Source: Virgibacillus halodenitrificans JCM 12304 (lineage in GTDB: Bacteria > Bacillota > Bacilli > Bacillales > Amphibacillaceae). From it: 62,536 nucleotides of DNA. The position numbers were made by a program, and so were the translations under genes. Location: positions 1-62,536 of the forward strand of contig NZ_BAZS01000025.1 of the NCBI RefSeq assembly GCF_001310895.1. Direction: 5' to 3'. The stretch's first letter is position 1; each line of letters begins with the position of its first letter. Below are positions 45,838 through 54,525 of the stretch, one piece after another. The notes under the pieces are model-generated. The model was not told where the DNA came from and did no database searches. It was given only the letters and a program-made list of their open reading frames with translations.

Positions 45838-46686
45838 ATGTTAAATAAGGATGCTGTTCAGGGGAATAAGCGAAAGCCAACATTAATCATGGAGCAGAAC
45901 AAACCGGGTTTTACGAAGTCAGAGCATAAAATATACAACTATATTAATGAAAATAAAGATGCGGTAATCTATAACTCCTTAACAGAACTATCAGAAGCAA
46001 GCGGCGTTGCGGAGGCCACTGTACTGCGTTTCTTTCGGAAGCTTGGCTTTAAAGGCTTCCAGGACTTTAAATTTTTATTAGCCCAGGAACAAATTATGGT
46101 TCCAAATCATGATAATGATCGTACAATCGTGGAGAAAATCCGCAGTCATATTGTTCAGGCTGTTAATGATTCTGCTGAAATGGTCGATCTGGATGTGTTA
46201 AATCAGTGTGTGGATATCATCGATGATAGTCAGGATGTAGTTATTATTGGTGTAGGCTCTTCTGGTATAGCATGTGAGGATATGCATAATCGATTGATGC
46301 GTATTGGTAAACATGCGGAAGTTTTGACCGATCCGCATTTTCAAGTAATGAGGGCATCAACTATGACGGAAGATACGGTGGTCATTGCTGTAAGTCTTTC
46401 CGGAAGTACGAAAGACGTCTACGATACAGTGGAAATTGCCAAAGCGAACGGAGCAAAGGTGATTGCGTTGACAAACTATGTGAAATCACCACTCACTCGC
46501 TTGTCCGATTATGTTCTTTTATCCTCTGTGAAGGAAAGTCCGTTGGATAATGGTACATTAGTATCGAAAATTTCCCAGCTTTACTTAATTGATTTAATTT
46601 GTACAGGATTAACGATGAAAAATGTGGATAGGGCAAAACAAATTAAAATGAAGATCAGTGAAAATGCTGCAAATAAATTATATTAA
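45838..46686 (+). CDS. MurR/RpiR family regulator of sialic acid genes
   Basis: Sugar-phosphate-sensing regulator of 282 residues. An N-terminal helix-turn-helix (SLTELSEASGVAEATVLRFF) is followed by a SIS domain (VVIIGVGSSGIACEDM, VIAVSLSGSTKDV). It lies between the TRAP genes and nanE, so it probably controls both, responding to ManNAc-6-P or GlcNAc-6-P. The start is placed at ATG 45838 because AAAGGA and a GA-rich stretch precede it, rather than ATG 45817. Confidence 0.88.
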   Translation: MLNKDAVQGNKRKPTLIMEQNKPGFTKSEHKIYNYINENKDAVIYNSLTELSEASGVAEATVLRFFRKLGFKGFQDFKFLLAQEQIMVPNHDNDRTIVEKIRSHIVQAVNDSAEMVDLDVLNQCVDIIDDSQDVVIIGVGSSGIACEDMHNRLMRIGKHAEVLTDPHFQVMRASTMTEDTVVIAVSLSGSTKDVYDTVEIAKANGAKVIALTNYVKSPLTRLSDYVLLSSVKESPLDNGTLVSKISQLYLIDLICTGLTMKNVDRAKQIKMKISENAANKLY

Positions 46687-46716
46687 ACGAACTCCTTTCG
46701 TTAATAAGAAAATATT

Positions 46717-46772
46717 AGTTAGTTGTCAATAATTTTGAAGATATTGACAACTAACTTTCATAAGACTACAAT
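46717..46772 (+). promoter_or_regulatory. 15-bp inverted repeat overlapping the nanE promoter
   Basis: AGTTAGTTGTCAATA (46717-46731) and TATTGACAACTAACT (46742-46756) form a perfect inverted repeat with a 10-base loop. The second arm contains the -35 hexamer TTGACA (46744-46749), with TACAAT (46767-46772) 17 bases downstream. It has no T-run, so an operator for the RpiR regulator is more likely than a terminator. Confidence 0.65.
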
Positions 46773-46844
46773 GACAACAGAAGAAAAAATAGTAAGTGAT
46801 CCATTTAATATGGTAAACCGAAAAGGCTACTGAGGGGTTTTTAT

Positions 46845-47528
46845 ATGGAAATACTGGAAAAAGTAAAAAATCAACTAATTGTTTCGTGTCAAGCATTGGA
46901 AGATGAACCACTGCATAGCGATTTTATTATGAGCAAGATGGCATTAGCAGCGAAGCTTGGCGGAGCTGCTGGTATTCGTGCCAACACGGTAAAAGATATT
47001 AAGGCGATTAAACAAGAGGTAGAACTTCCTATCATCGCAATCATTAAAAAGGATTATCCGAATAATGATGTTTTTATTACACCGACGATCGAAGAGATAG
47101 ATGAACTTTATCAAGAAGGTGCAGACATTATTGCTTTTGATGGGACAGATAGAGAACGCCCGGATGGTAAAGATTTCAAGGAATTCTTTACAGAGGTTCG
47201 TGAAAAGTATCCAAATCAGTTGTTTATGGCTGATGTGTCTACATTAAAAGAAGGTGTAATGGCCGCTGAAGCAGGAGTAGATATTGTTGCAGCGACTCTA
47301 GCAGGCTATACACCTTATTCTAAGGGAACAAAGCCTGTTGAATTAGTCCGGCAGCTTGTGGAACATGTAGATGTTCCAGTAATCGCTGAAGGAAATTTTG
47401 ACACACCTGAAAAGGCAAAAATGGCTTTAGATGTCGGTGCACATGCAGTAGTAGTGGGTAGTGCCATTACGAGACCTAAATGCATAACGGAAAAATTTGT
47501 CCAAGCAATTAAAGGAAGGGATGAGTAA
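46845..47528 (+). CDS. nanE: N-acylglucosamine-6-phosphate 2-epimerase
   Basis: Cytoplasmic TIM-barrel enzyme of 227 residues that converts ManNAc-6-P to GlcNAc-6-P. It has the family segments [26 protein letters not shown], the catalytic lysine in IAIIKKDYP, and [13 protein letters not shown] and [10 protein letters not shown] at the C-terminal phosphate site. It overlaps or abuts nanA. A second nanE is at 51888-52577; the two proteins are clearly homologous but not recent copies. Confidence 0.93.
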   Translation: MEILEKVKNQLIVSCQALEDEPLHSDFIMSKMALAAKLGGAAGIRANTVKDIKAIKQEVELPIIAIIKKDYPNNDVFITPTIEEIDELYQEGADIIAFDGTDRERPDGKDFKEFFTEVREKYPNQLFMADVSTLKEGVMAAEAGVDIVAATLAGYTPYSKGTKPVELVRQLVEHVDVPVIAEGNFDTPEKAKMALDVGAHAVVVGSAITRPKCITEKFVQAIKGRDE

Positions 47529-47529
47529 C

Positions 47530-48336
47530 ATGAAAGGTATTTTTACAGCACTAATGTGTTCATTTGATGAGCAAGGAAATATTAACGAACAGGGACTTCG
47601 GGAAATCGTCCGCCACAACATTGATCAATCAAAGGTTGACGGACTATATGTTAATGGCAGCACAGGAGAGAATTTCCTGATTACTACGGAAATGAAGAAA
47701 CGTATTTTTGAAATTGTTAAAGATGAAGCTGGAGACCAAGTGAAGCTAATTGCTCAAATCGGTTCACTAAATATTGATGAGGCAGTAGAACTTGGGAAAT
47801 TTGTTACAGAGTTAAAATATGATGCTATTTCAGCTGTAACACCTTTCTATTACAAATTTGATTTTGAAGAAATCAAAGATTATTATGAAACAATCATTAA
47901 CGAAGTAAATAATGACATGATTATTTATTCCATCCCTGCATTAACTGGTGTAAATATGAGCTTAGACCAATTTGGTGAGTTACTAGCACATGATCGGATT
48001 ATTGGTGTGAAGTTTACAGCACCTGATTTCTATCTGTTGGAGCGTTTACGTCATGCATTCCCGGATAAATTAATCTATTCCGGATTTGATGAAATGCTCC
48101 TTCCTGCAAGTGTACTAAACATTGATGGAGCGATTGGCAGCACATTTAATGTAAACGGTAAGCGAGCTCGTGAAATCTTTGAATTAGCACAACAAGGCAA
48201 GATCACGGAGGCGTTGGAAATTCAACGTACAACGAATGATCTTATCAGTGCTATTCTGGCAAACGGTCTTTACCAAACAATTAAAGAAATGTTAAAGACT
48301 AAAGGTGTCGATGCAGCTATTGCCGTAAGCCAATGA
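47530..48336 (+). CDS. nanA: N-acetylneuraminate lyase, C terminus displaced by a frameshift
   Basis: Schiff-base aldolase splitting Neu5Ac into pyruvate and ManNAc. The open frame has the substrate motif GSTGENF, the tyrosine in [13 protein letters not shown] and the Schiff-base lysine in IGVKFTAPD. It stops early at a TGA at 48334. Adding one G at 48316 changes DAAIAVSQ to [20 protein letters not shown], as in other NanA proteins, and extends the protein to 288 residues ending at 48395. ATG 47530 (MKGIFTAL) is preferred as start, one base after the nanE stop, with AGGAAGG about ten bases upstream. Confidence 0.88.
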   Translation: MKGIFTALMCSFDEQGNINEQGLREIVRHNIDQSKVDGLYVNGSTGENFLITTEMKKRIFEIVKDEAGDQVKLIAQIGSLNIDEAVELGKFVTELKYDAISAVTPFYYKFDFEEIKDYYETIINEVNNDMIIYSIPALTGVNMSLDQFGELLAHDRIIGVKFTAPDFYLLERLRHAFPDKLIYSGFDEMLLPASVLNIDGAIGSTFNVNGKRAREIFELAQQGKITEALEIQRTTNDLISAILANGLYQTIKEMLKTKGVDAAIAVSQ

Positions 48337-48395
48337 AGCAGATTTCAGCTGAAAAGGTTGCCCGTGCGAAAGAATTAGCAGAAAAATACATGTAA
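48316..48395 (+). other. Displaced 3' end of nanA
   Basis: In the +1-shifted frame the bases encode [20 protein letters not shown] and so on to TAA at 48393-48395, the normal C-terminal helix of NanA. It is not an independent gene. Confidence 0.8.
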
Positions 48396-48442
48396 TTATT
48401 AAAGGGGGGAGGGAATTAATTTTTCTTCCTTCTTTTTTCTTG

Positions 48443-48685
48443 GAGAGGAAGGGTGGCGTTCTCTCAAAAGAGTGAGTGCGTGTCTTAAATGAGAAGGGTG
48501 CTCTCTCATATAAACGTTTTGATTCTCAAATGAGAGGGGCGTTCTCTCAAAAGAGTGAGTGCGTGTCTCAAATGAGAGGATGCTCTCTCAAATAATCGCT
48601 TTGTTTCTCAAATGGGAAGGGTGCTCTCTCAAATAAGCGTTTTGTTTCTCAAATGAGCAAGGTTCTCTCTCAACCAGGAAAGTAA
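48443..48685. repeat. Tandem array, about 41-bp period, TCTCAAATGAGAG type
   Basis: Five to six imperfect units of 40-42 bases, each starting ATGAGA-GG and containing CTCTCAAA and a closing TCTCAA. Units at 48443 and 48531 share GAGTGAGTGCGTGTCT, whereas those at 48490, 48573 and 48614 share a CGTTTTG-type core, giving a partial two-unit alternation. The array fills the nanA-nanK gap. A similar array with the same period is at 54333-54525. Confidence 0.75.
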
Positions 48686-48711
48686 TTGCATATTTAAAAG
48701 GAGTTAAAAAT

Positions 48712-49608
48712 ATGATTGTTATTGATATTGGCGGAACAGCAATTAAGTTTGGTGTGCTTACAAAGGACGGAGAGCTTCTATATCATGATAGTAAGCCTAC
48801 TGAAGCTCATCAGGGTGGTATGGCGTTAGTTCAAAGAATACTTGATATATGTGATGAACTCAGTGAAACATGGAAGGTTTCAGGGATCGCGATTAGCACA
48901 GCAGGTCAAATAGATAGTACTAATGGTTTGGTTGTTCATGCAACTGACACAATCCCCGGCTATACAGGAATTCCGATTGCACAGTTGGTATCAGAGCATA
49001 CAGGTCTGCCAGTAAGTGTAGAGAATGATGTAAACTGCACAGCAATCGGAGAGCATTGGAAGGGAGCTGCTAGAGGTTATGATGATTTTATCTGCGTAAC
49101 CATTGGAACTGGTATTGGTGGAGCTCTATTTATGAATGGGAAGCTTTATACTGGGACTAACTTTTCAGCAGGTGAATTTGGACATATAAATCTGTACAAG
49201 GATGGCAAACCATGTACTTGTGGTAATAATGGCTGCTATGAACGATATGCATCCAGTGCGGCATTAGCTGAATTAGTTGCTGAATCTACAGGTAATAAGA
49301 AGTCTCTTCCAGATTTCTTCCAATTGGTTAGAGAAGAAAATGCTTCATGTGTAAATATTTTTGAAAGCTGGGTAGATGATTTGACTACAGGACTTCAGTC
49401 ACTCGTTCATATTTTTAATCCGGAATTAATTGTTATTGGTGGAGGCATCACAGCGCAAGGAGATTTGCTTTTAAATGCTATCGAGTCATCTTTATATGAT
49501 AAATTAATGCCTAACCATCGAAAAAAGCTTTCCATAAAACTTGCTGAAAATGATAATAAAGCTAATCTTCTAGGAGCAGCAAAGCATTTTATGGATAAAT
49601 ATGAATAG
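48712..49608 (+). CDS. nanK: ROK family kinase, probable N-acetylmannosamine kinase
   Basis: Sugar kinase of 298 residues. It has the ATP motif DIGGTAIKFGV, the catalytic aspartate in ENDVNCTAIGE, the ROK signature around GTGIGGALFMNG and the zinc site CTCGNNGCYE. Its position after nanE and nanA fits ManNAc to ManNAc-6-P phosphorylation. Glucokinase or another hexosamine specificity cannot be excluded by sequence. AAAAGGAG precedes the ATG. Confidence 0.82.
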   Translation: MIVIDIGGTAIKFGVLTKDGELLYHDSKPTEAHQGGMALVQRILDICDELSETWKVSGIAISTAGQIDSTNGLVVHATDTIPGYTGIPIAQLVSEHTGLPVSVENDVNCTAIGEHWKGAARGYDDFICVTIGTGIGGALFMNGKLYTGTNFSAGEFGHINLYKDGKPCTCGNNGCYERYASSAALAELVAESTGNKKSLPDFFQLVREENASCVNIFESWVDDLTTGLQSLVHIFNPELIVIGGGITAQGDLLLNAIESSLYDKLMPNHRKKLSIKLAENDNKANLLGAAKHFMDKYE

Positions 49609-49631
49609 CTAAATACCCCTTAAGAAGTTAG

Positions 49632-49665
49632 AAAGCCGCATAAGATTAAAACTTATGCGGTTTTT
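49632..49665. terminator. Terminator between nanK and the EIIA gene
   Basis: CCGCATAAG pairs with CTTATGCGG around ATTAAAA, followed by five T residues on the plus strand. It lies between convergent genes. Confidence 0.85.
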
Positions 49666-49690
49666 CCTACATTCCTTACCTACAGACTTC

Positions 49691-50185
49691 CTATTTATCA
49701 ACGACCATCACTTCATCCTGTCCTGCTACTACTTGTTTTTTTTCTGTTTTTTTGATTTCCCCCATATCAGCTGTATTGGTAATAATAATTGGTGTGATAG
49801 TGCTAGCAGCTTTTTGCTCGATTATTTGCATATCAAATTGAACTAACTTATCTCCAACTTTTACGCTATCTCCTTCTTTAACAAAAACTTCAAAGCCCTC
49901 TCCCTTTAGGTTAACTGTCTCTAAACCAATGTGGATTAATATTTCAGCTCCATTTTCTGCTTGTAAGCCAATAGCGTGTTTTGTTGGAAAGACCTGCATC
50001 ACTTTTCCTTGTATGGGGGAATAGACAGTAGAGCCACTAGGTTTTATTGCCATGCCATCTCCCATCATTTTTTCGGCGAATACAGGGTCCGGGACTTCCT
50101 CCAATGAGAGAACCTCGCCATCCAAAGGGGCAATGAGAGAAAGTTTCGTATTATTGTCTGTTTTACTAAAAAGTTTTTTAAACAT
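49691..50185 (-). CDS. PTS glucose-type EIIA component
   Basis: Soluble phosphocarrier of 164 residues of the glucose/Crr family. It has the opening SLIAPLDGEVLSLEEVPDPV, the MGDGMAIKPS segment, and the phosphorylated histidine in EILIHIGLETVNL. It transfers phosphate from HPr to an EIIB domain. It is divergent from the adjacent EIIBC gene, which has no EIIA domain of its own, so the two are likely partners. AAAGGAGGAG precedes the ATG. A C-terminal tail rich in Lys and Glu extends the domain slightly. Confidence 0.9.
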   Translation of the reverse strand: MFKKLFSKTDNNTKLSLIAPLDGEVLSLEEVPDPVFAEKMMGDGMAIKPSGSTVYSPIQGKVMQVFPTKHAIGLQAENGAEILIHIGLETVNLKGEGFEVFVKEGDSVKVGDKLVQFDMQIIEQKAASTITPIIITNTADMGEIKKTEKKQVVAGQDEVMVVDK

Positions 50186-50278
50186 ATTTCTCCTCCTTTA
50201 AAAAGAATGAATAAGAGTACTGGTAGTTTGCACATATTAGAAAAAACCATGCCAAATTAATGAAATTACAAAAAAGTG

Positions 50279-50319
50279 TTGATAATAATAATTTACAATA
50301 TTATTATTAATATGTAAAT
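50279..50319 (+). promoter_or_regulatory. Promoter and palindrome upstream of the PTS-nanE operon
   Basis: TTGATA (50279-50284), 17 bases and TATTAT (50302-50307) form a sigma-A promoter. The near-perfect palindrome 50291-50319, with ATTTAC/GTAAAT arms and an AATATT-rich centre, covers the -10. It is a plausible operator for the RpiR protein encoded downstream at 52624-53430. Confidence 0.55.
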
Positions 50320-50348
50320 CATTTTCAAAAAATAATAGAGGTGAAAAG

Positions 50349-51887
50349 ATGAAAAAAGTACTTTTTGAACAAGCACAGCGGTTTGGTAAATCATTCATGC
50401 TTCCTATTGCTGTATTGCCAGCAGCTGGTTTACTTTTAGGAATTGGTGGAGCTTTCAGCAATCCGGCAACAGTTGAAGCTTATCCTTTCCTTAATCAAGC
50501 ATGGCTGCAAGCAATTTTTACGATTATGAGTTCTGCAGGTAATATAGTATTCGCAAACCTAGCAATTATTTTTGCTGTTGGGGTTGCTATTGGATTAGCC
50601 AGATCTGATAAAGGTACAGCTGGTTTAGCAGCTGTTCTGGGATACTTAGTTATGAATGCAACAATTAATGCCATGCTTATTATTACAGGGAAACTTGCAG
50701 AAACCGATCTTGCAGAGGTTGGACAAGGGATGATCCTTGGTATTCAGTCTCTGGAAACAGGGGTTTTTGGTGGTGTGGCTTTAGGTTTATTAACATACTG
50801 GCTACATCAAAGATATAATAAAATTGAATTACCGCGTTTTCTAGGATTTTTTGGCGGTTCCCGATTTATTCCAATTGTCACCGCTTTTAGTTCAATTATT
50901 TTAGGAATTATTTTATTTTATGTTTGGCCTATTATTCAATCAGGTATTTTTTCACTTGGAGGATTGGTTGAAGCAACAGGCTATATCGGAACATTTATTT
51001 ATGGGTTTGTTTTACGTCTGCTTGGTCCGTTTGGTTTACATCATATTTTCTATATTCCCTTTTGGACTACAAGCTTAGGTGGATCCATGATCATTGATGG
51101 TACCCTAATTGAGGGAACTCAACGGATCTTCTTTGCTCAACTGGCACAGCCGGATGTAGAGCAATTCTTCATCGGAACAGCTCGCTTCATGGCCGGAAGA
51201 CATATTACCATGATGTTCGGATTGCTTGGTGCATGTTTAGCAATTTATCACACTGCTAAGCCAAAGAATAAAAAGAAAGTACTTGGATTAATGTTATCCG
51301 CGGGTCTTACTTCCTTTTTAACTGGTATTACCGAACCAATCGAATTCTCATTTTTATTCATTGCCCCCGTCCTATATGTAATTCATGCTTTTTATGATGG
51401 GATTGCCTTTATGCTTGCACATATGTTTGAAATAACAATTGGTCAAACCTTCTCAGGCGGGTTTATCGACTTTCTATTGTTTGGTGTATTGCAAGGTGTG
51501 GACAAAACAAACTGGATCTGGGTGCCAATTATTGGTGTGCCATGGTTCTTCTTGTATTACTTCACATTCAAATTCGTTATTCGTAAATTTAACTTTAAGA
51601 CACCTGGTCGTGAAGATGAAGACGTGGAAGTCCAAAACTTCACTAAAAATGAAAGAGCAGAAGCGATTGTTAAAGGACTTGGAGGAAAATCCAATATTAA
51701 AGATGTGGACGCATGTGCTACCCGTCTCCGCGTAAGTGTTCATAACTCGGAATTGGTGTCCAAAGAAGAATTAAACAAAACAGGTGCTAAAGGTGTAGTA
51801 GCAAGCGGTAACGGCATTCAGGTTATTTATGGACCAGAAGTAACGACAATTAAGAATCAAGTTGAAGAAGAATTGGGAGAGTTATAA
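50349..51887 (+). CDS. PTS EIIBC, glucose/N-acetylglucosamine family
   Basis: Membrane sugar phosphotransferase of 512 residues. The EIIC domain (about 1-390) starts SFMLPIAVLPAAGLLLGIGG and contains the GITEPIEFSFLF motif. The EIIB domain (about 425-512) has the phosphorylated cysteine in VDACATRLRV. No EIIA is fused; the divergent gene can supply it. Its stop codon directly abuts a nanE gene. This points to an N-acetylhexosamine substrate such as ManNAc, delivered as ManNAc-6-P, or possibly GlcNAc. GAGGTG precedes the ATG. Confidence 0.9.
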   Translation: MKKVLFEQAQRFGKSFMLPIAVLPAAGLLLGIGGAFSNPATVEAYPFLNQAWLQAIFTIMSSAGNIVFANLAIIFAVGVAIGLARSDKGTAGLAAVLGYLVMNATINAMLIITGKLAETDLAEVGQGMILGIQSLETGVFGGVALGLLTYWLHQRYNKIELPRFLGFFGGSRFIPIVTAFSSIILGIILFYVWPIIQSGIFSLGGLVEATGYIGTFIYGFVLRLLGPFGLHHIFYIPFWTTSLGGSMIIDGTLIEGTQRIFFAQLAQPDVEQFFIGTARFMAGRHITMMFGLLGACLAIYHTAKPKNKKKVLGLMLSAGLTSFLTGITEPIEFSFLFIAPVLYVIHAFYDGIAFMLAHMFEITIGQTFSGGFIDFLLFGVLQGVDKTNWIWVPIIGVPWFFLYYFTFKFVIRKFNFKTPGREDEDVEVQNFTKNERAEAIVKGLGGKSNIKDVDACATRLRVSVHNSELVSKEELNKTGAKGVVASGNGIQVIYGPEVTTIKNQVEEELGEL

Positions 51888-52577
51888 ATGAAAAGCGTAT
51901 TAAAACAGCTGGAGAACCAACTGATTGTCTCTTGCCAAGCCTTGGAAGATGAGCCCTTACATTCTTCTATGATTATGGGAAGAATGGCAGTTGCCGCTTT
52001 GCAAGGCGGAGCAAAGGGAATTCGTGCTAATTCGGTTGCAGATATTAAGGAAATTAAAACGAAAGTGAATCTGCCGGTCATTGGCATTATAAAACAAGAT
52101 TATCCGGACAGCCCGATTTACATTACCCCTACATTAAAAGAAGTTGAGGCGTTGTTGAAGGCTGATACCGATATGATTGCAATGGATGCGACAAATCGAA
52201 GCAGACCTAACGCAGAAAAACTTGCAGATATTGTTCACTATGTAAAAGAGAATAGACCAGATGTTGCACTCATGGCGGATATTTCTACAGTAGAAGAAGC
52301 CATTCAAGCAGAAAGGGCAGGTTTTGATTGTGTTTCCACAACACTTGTTGGCTACACAAAAGCCACTGAGGGTGACAGTATTTTCGCGAATGATTTTGCT
52401 ATACTGAAGAAAATAGTTGCAGCAGTTTCCATTCCTGTGGTTGCGGAAGGAAAAATTGATACACCAACCAAGGCTGGTTTAGCATTAGAAAATGGAGCAC
52501 ATTTTGTCGTTGTCGGCAGTGCAATTACAAGACCACAATTAATCACAGAAAAATTTGCAGAAGCAATTCAGCCCTGA
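51888..52577 (+). CDS. nanE: N-acylglucosamine-6-phosphate 2-epimerase, second copy
   Basis: Enzyme of 229 residues with the same motifs as the first copy: [29 protein letters not shown], the lysine in IGIIKQDYP, VVAEGKIDTPTKA and [10 protein letters not shown]. Its ATG follows the PTS stop codon without a gap, so the two are translationally coupled. In this setting it should process ManNAc-6-P made by the PTS, independently of sialic acid cleavage. Confidence 0.92.
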   Translation: MKSVLKQLENQLIVSCQALEDEPLHSSMIMGRMAVAALQGGAKGIRANSVADIKEIKTKVNLPVIGIIKQDYPDSPIYITPTLKEVEALLKADTDMIAMDATNRSRPNAEKLADIVHYVKENRPDVALMADISTVEEAIQAERAGFDCVSTTLVGYTKATEGDSIFANDFAILKKIVAAVSIPVVAEGKIDTPTKAGLALENGAHFVVVGSAITRPQLITEKFAEAIQP

Positions 52578-52586
52578 AATTAAAGA

Positions 52587-52636
52587 AAAAAGCATAGAAT
52601 CCATGTCGTGTTTTTCGTGGATTCTATGCTTTTTTA
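52587..52636. terminator. Bidirectional terminator between nanE copy 2 and RpiR gene
   Basis: AAAAAAGCATAGAATCCA pairs with TGGATTCTATGCTTTTTT, giving a long stem with T-runs on both strands. Its right end overlaps the last codons of the minus-strand RpiR gene. Confidence 0.9.
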
Positions 52637-53430
52637 TATGCATGTAAAGCACGTAACGTTTCATTATGTTTATTGTAAATACGTTCATTTTGCAAAAGCA
52701 TCATACTAAGAATATCCAACGAAATTAAGATGGACAATTGACTATTTAAAAATCCTTTATCAAGGTAATGCTGTATGCTGGCTGTATATAAAATTAAGTC
52801 TGAACTATTAGCTAAATCTGTTTCTGAATAGTTCGTAATGGAAATTACTCTTGCTCCTTTTTGTTTAGCTAAGTTTATAGCTTCAATGATCTCCTTTGTT
52901 TGCCCGGAGCTGGAAATGGCAATTACGACATCTCTTTCCGTAAGAATAGAAGCATTGATGATCATGGCGTGTGAATCAATATGTGTATCCACAAATAACC
53001 CCATTCTTGCTATTCGTGTTTTTAACTCCTGGGCAGATAAACCAGAGCTCCCAAGCCCATATATATGTATCTGTTCTGAATCCAGCACCCAGCTACATGC
53101 CGTTTTGTAATCCTGAATATTTGTTAAGGAGTTAGTTGATTTGATAATCGTTTGATAAATAGAATCAACGGTTTCAATAGCGTCATGTGGTTCGTCTCTC
53201 CTCTCTACGGCATCTCTCAGTAGAATTTTAAATTCTACAAATCCGCTGGCCCCTACTTTTCTACAAAATCGTGTAATTGTAGCGACAGAAACATCAATTT
53301 GCTGAGCCAACTCTTTTATATGTATATTTAATAAAGTTGTATTGTTTTGCATTACATAATCCGCTATTTTCTTTTCAGTATTACTTAATGTTTGGTACTT
53401 TAGCTGAATTTGATCGAGAATAGACTTCAT
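52624..53430 (-). CDS. MurR/RpiR family regulator, second copy
   Basis: Regulator of 268 residues with an N-terminal RpiR helix-turn-helix (IKELAQQIDVSVATITRFCR) and a SIS domain (QIHIYGLGSSGLSAQELK, VVIAISSSGQTKEII). It lies convergent to the PTS-nanE operon and probably regulates it in response to an amino-sugar phosphate. GGGGG lies eight bases before the ATG. It is only distantly similar to the RpiR protein at 45838-46686. Confidence 0.88.
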   Translation of the reverse strand: MKSILDQIQLKYQTLSNTEKKIADYVMQNNTTLLNIHIKELAQQIDVSVATITRFCRKVGASGFVEFKILLRDAVERRDEPHDAIETVDSIYQTIIKSTNSLTNIQDYKTACSWVLDSEQIHIYGLGSSGLSAQELKTRIARMGLFVDTHIDSHAMIINASILTERDVVIAISSSGQTKEIIEAINLAKQKGARVISITNYSETDLANSSDLILYTASIQHYLDKGFLNSQLSILISLDILSMMLLQNERIYNKHNETLRALHAYKKA

Positions 53431-53698
53431 TTCCTTGCCCCCAAGTTAAAGAAAGGTTAATTATTCAATATACATATAATTATAGCCTAGATGTGATTTG
53501 GTTTGAAAGTATAGTGTTGATAAATAAGAATAATACTGCTTTTCATTGGAAAAGGCAGCTTTAAATTTTAATTCATGTTCTTTTTTACGAGAAGAGCAAT
53601 TATTTGAAACTTTATATCTAAAATGGGTCCTACTACACTTGTAATTAGAATTAATCATTATTATGCTGCTATAAGATGGAAGAAAAGGGAGTGTTTTA

Positions 53699-54271
53699 AT
53701 GGAGGAATTTGTTGTTTATCCAAAGAAAAAAAGAATGGTTGTATTAGCGTTATTTTCCACCATCTTTGTGTTTTTATGTGGTGGAATCTTTTTATTACTT
53801 TTAGGTGACGGGGCAACTGGAGTTCTTGAAAATCTGTTATTAGTCCTAATGCCAGTGTGTGCTGCTTTCTTTGCAATAGGGACTTATTTTTTTACAAAAT
53901 CCGTAATAAAAAGAAAGCCAGCTGTAATCGTTTCAAAAGAGGGTATTACAGATAAGTCCACCATGATCGGACCCGGATTAATTAAGTGGCAAGAGATAGA
54001 AAAAATCGATGTAGTTTCTATAGGTGGGCAACCTCACTTAGCTATTTTTACGTATGATCCGGATGCTATTAGAGATCGATCAACAGGACTTGTAAAGGTA
54101 TTAAATTCCTTAAATAAAGGGCTTGTCAGTGCACAAGCAAACATTCCACTGAATAATTTAGATTGCTCCATTGATGATTTGTTTAAAAATATAAATGATC
54201 AATGGGAAACCACAATGAATTCCATGGAGCCTGAAGAAGTGGTCTCATGGACGATGCTAGATGAAGAATAA
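53699..54271 (+). CDS. STM3941 family membrane protein
   Basis: Protein of 190 residues. It begins with a short basic segment (VVYPKKKRMVVLAL), has two membrane helices (about 12-70) and then a PH-like soluble domain (ISKEGITD-type strand, IKWQEIEKIDVV, HLAIFTYDP). This matches the STM3941 family, for which no function is established. GGGAGTG precedes the ATG. It is probably monocistronic. Confidence 0.75.
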   Translation: MEEFVVYPKKKRMVVLALFSTIFVFLCGGIFLLLLGDGATGVLENLLLVLMPVCAAFFAIGTYFFTKSVIKRKPAVIVSKEGITDKSTMIGPGLIKWQEIEKIDVVSIGGQPHLAIFTYDPDAIRDRSTGLVKVLNSLNKGLVSAQANIPLNNLDCSIDDLFKNINDQWETTMNSMEPEEVVSWTMLDEE

Positions 54272-54332
54272 AGATTTCTAGGGATATGATTAAATTTAAC
54301 AAAAATCAACTTGAAGTAGATTAGGCCGCGGA

Positions 54333-54525
54333 AATATGAGAGAAGCAGCCACTCAAATGAGAGAGAAAGCAGAAATATGAGAGACACAGCGTCGCAAATG
54401 AGAGAACCGGCAGAAATATGAGAGACACAGCGTCGCAAATGAGAGAAACAGCAGAAATATGAGAGACGCAACCAGACAAATGAGAGAACCAGCAGAAATA
54501 TGAGACACAGTCGCCACAAATAAAA
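54333..54525. repeat. Tandem array, 41-bp period, GAAATATGAGAGA type
   Basis: Five imperfect 41-base units. Units 2 and 3 read GAAATATGAGAGACACAGCG then TCGCAAATGAGAGAA and differ only at their ends. Each unit contains two ATGAGAGA motifs spaced 21 bases apart, about two helical turns. The array fills much of the 396-base gap after the STM3941-like gene. No spacer variation of CRISPR type is present. A related array is at 48443-48685. Confidence 0.8.

Noticed and set aside
46717-46756. Rho-independent terminator of the RpiR gene
   Set aside because: The stem lacks a T-run and its right arm carries the -35 box of the nanE promoter, so an operator is favoured.
48443-48685. CRISPR array
   Set aside because: Units are contiguous and imperfect with no unique spacers, and no cas genes are present.
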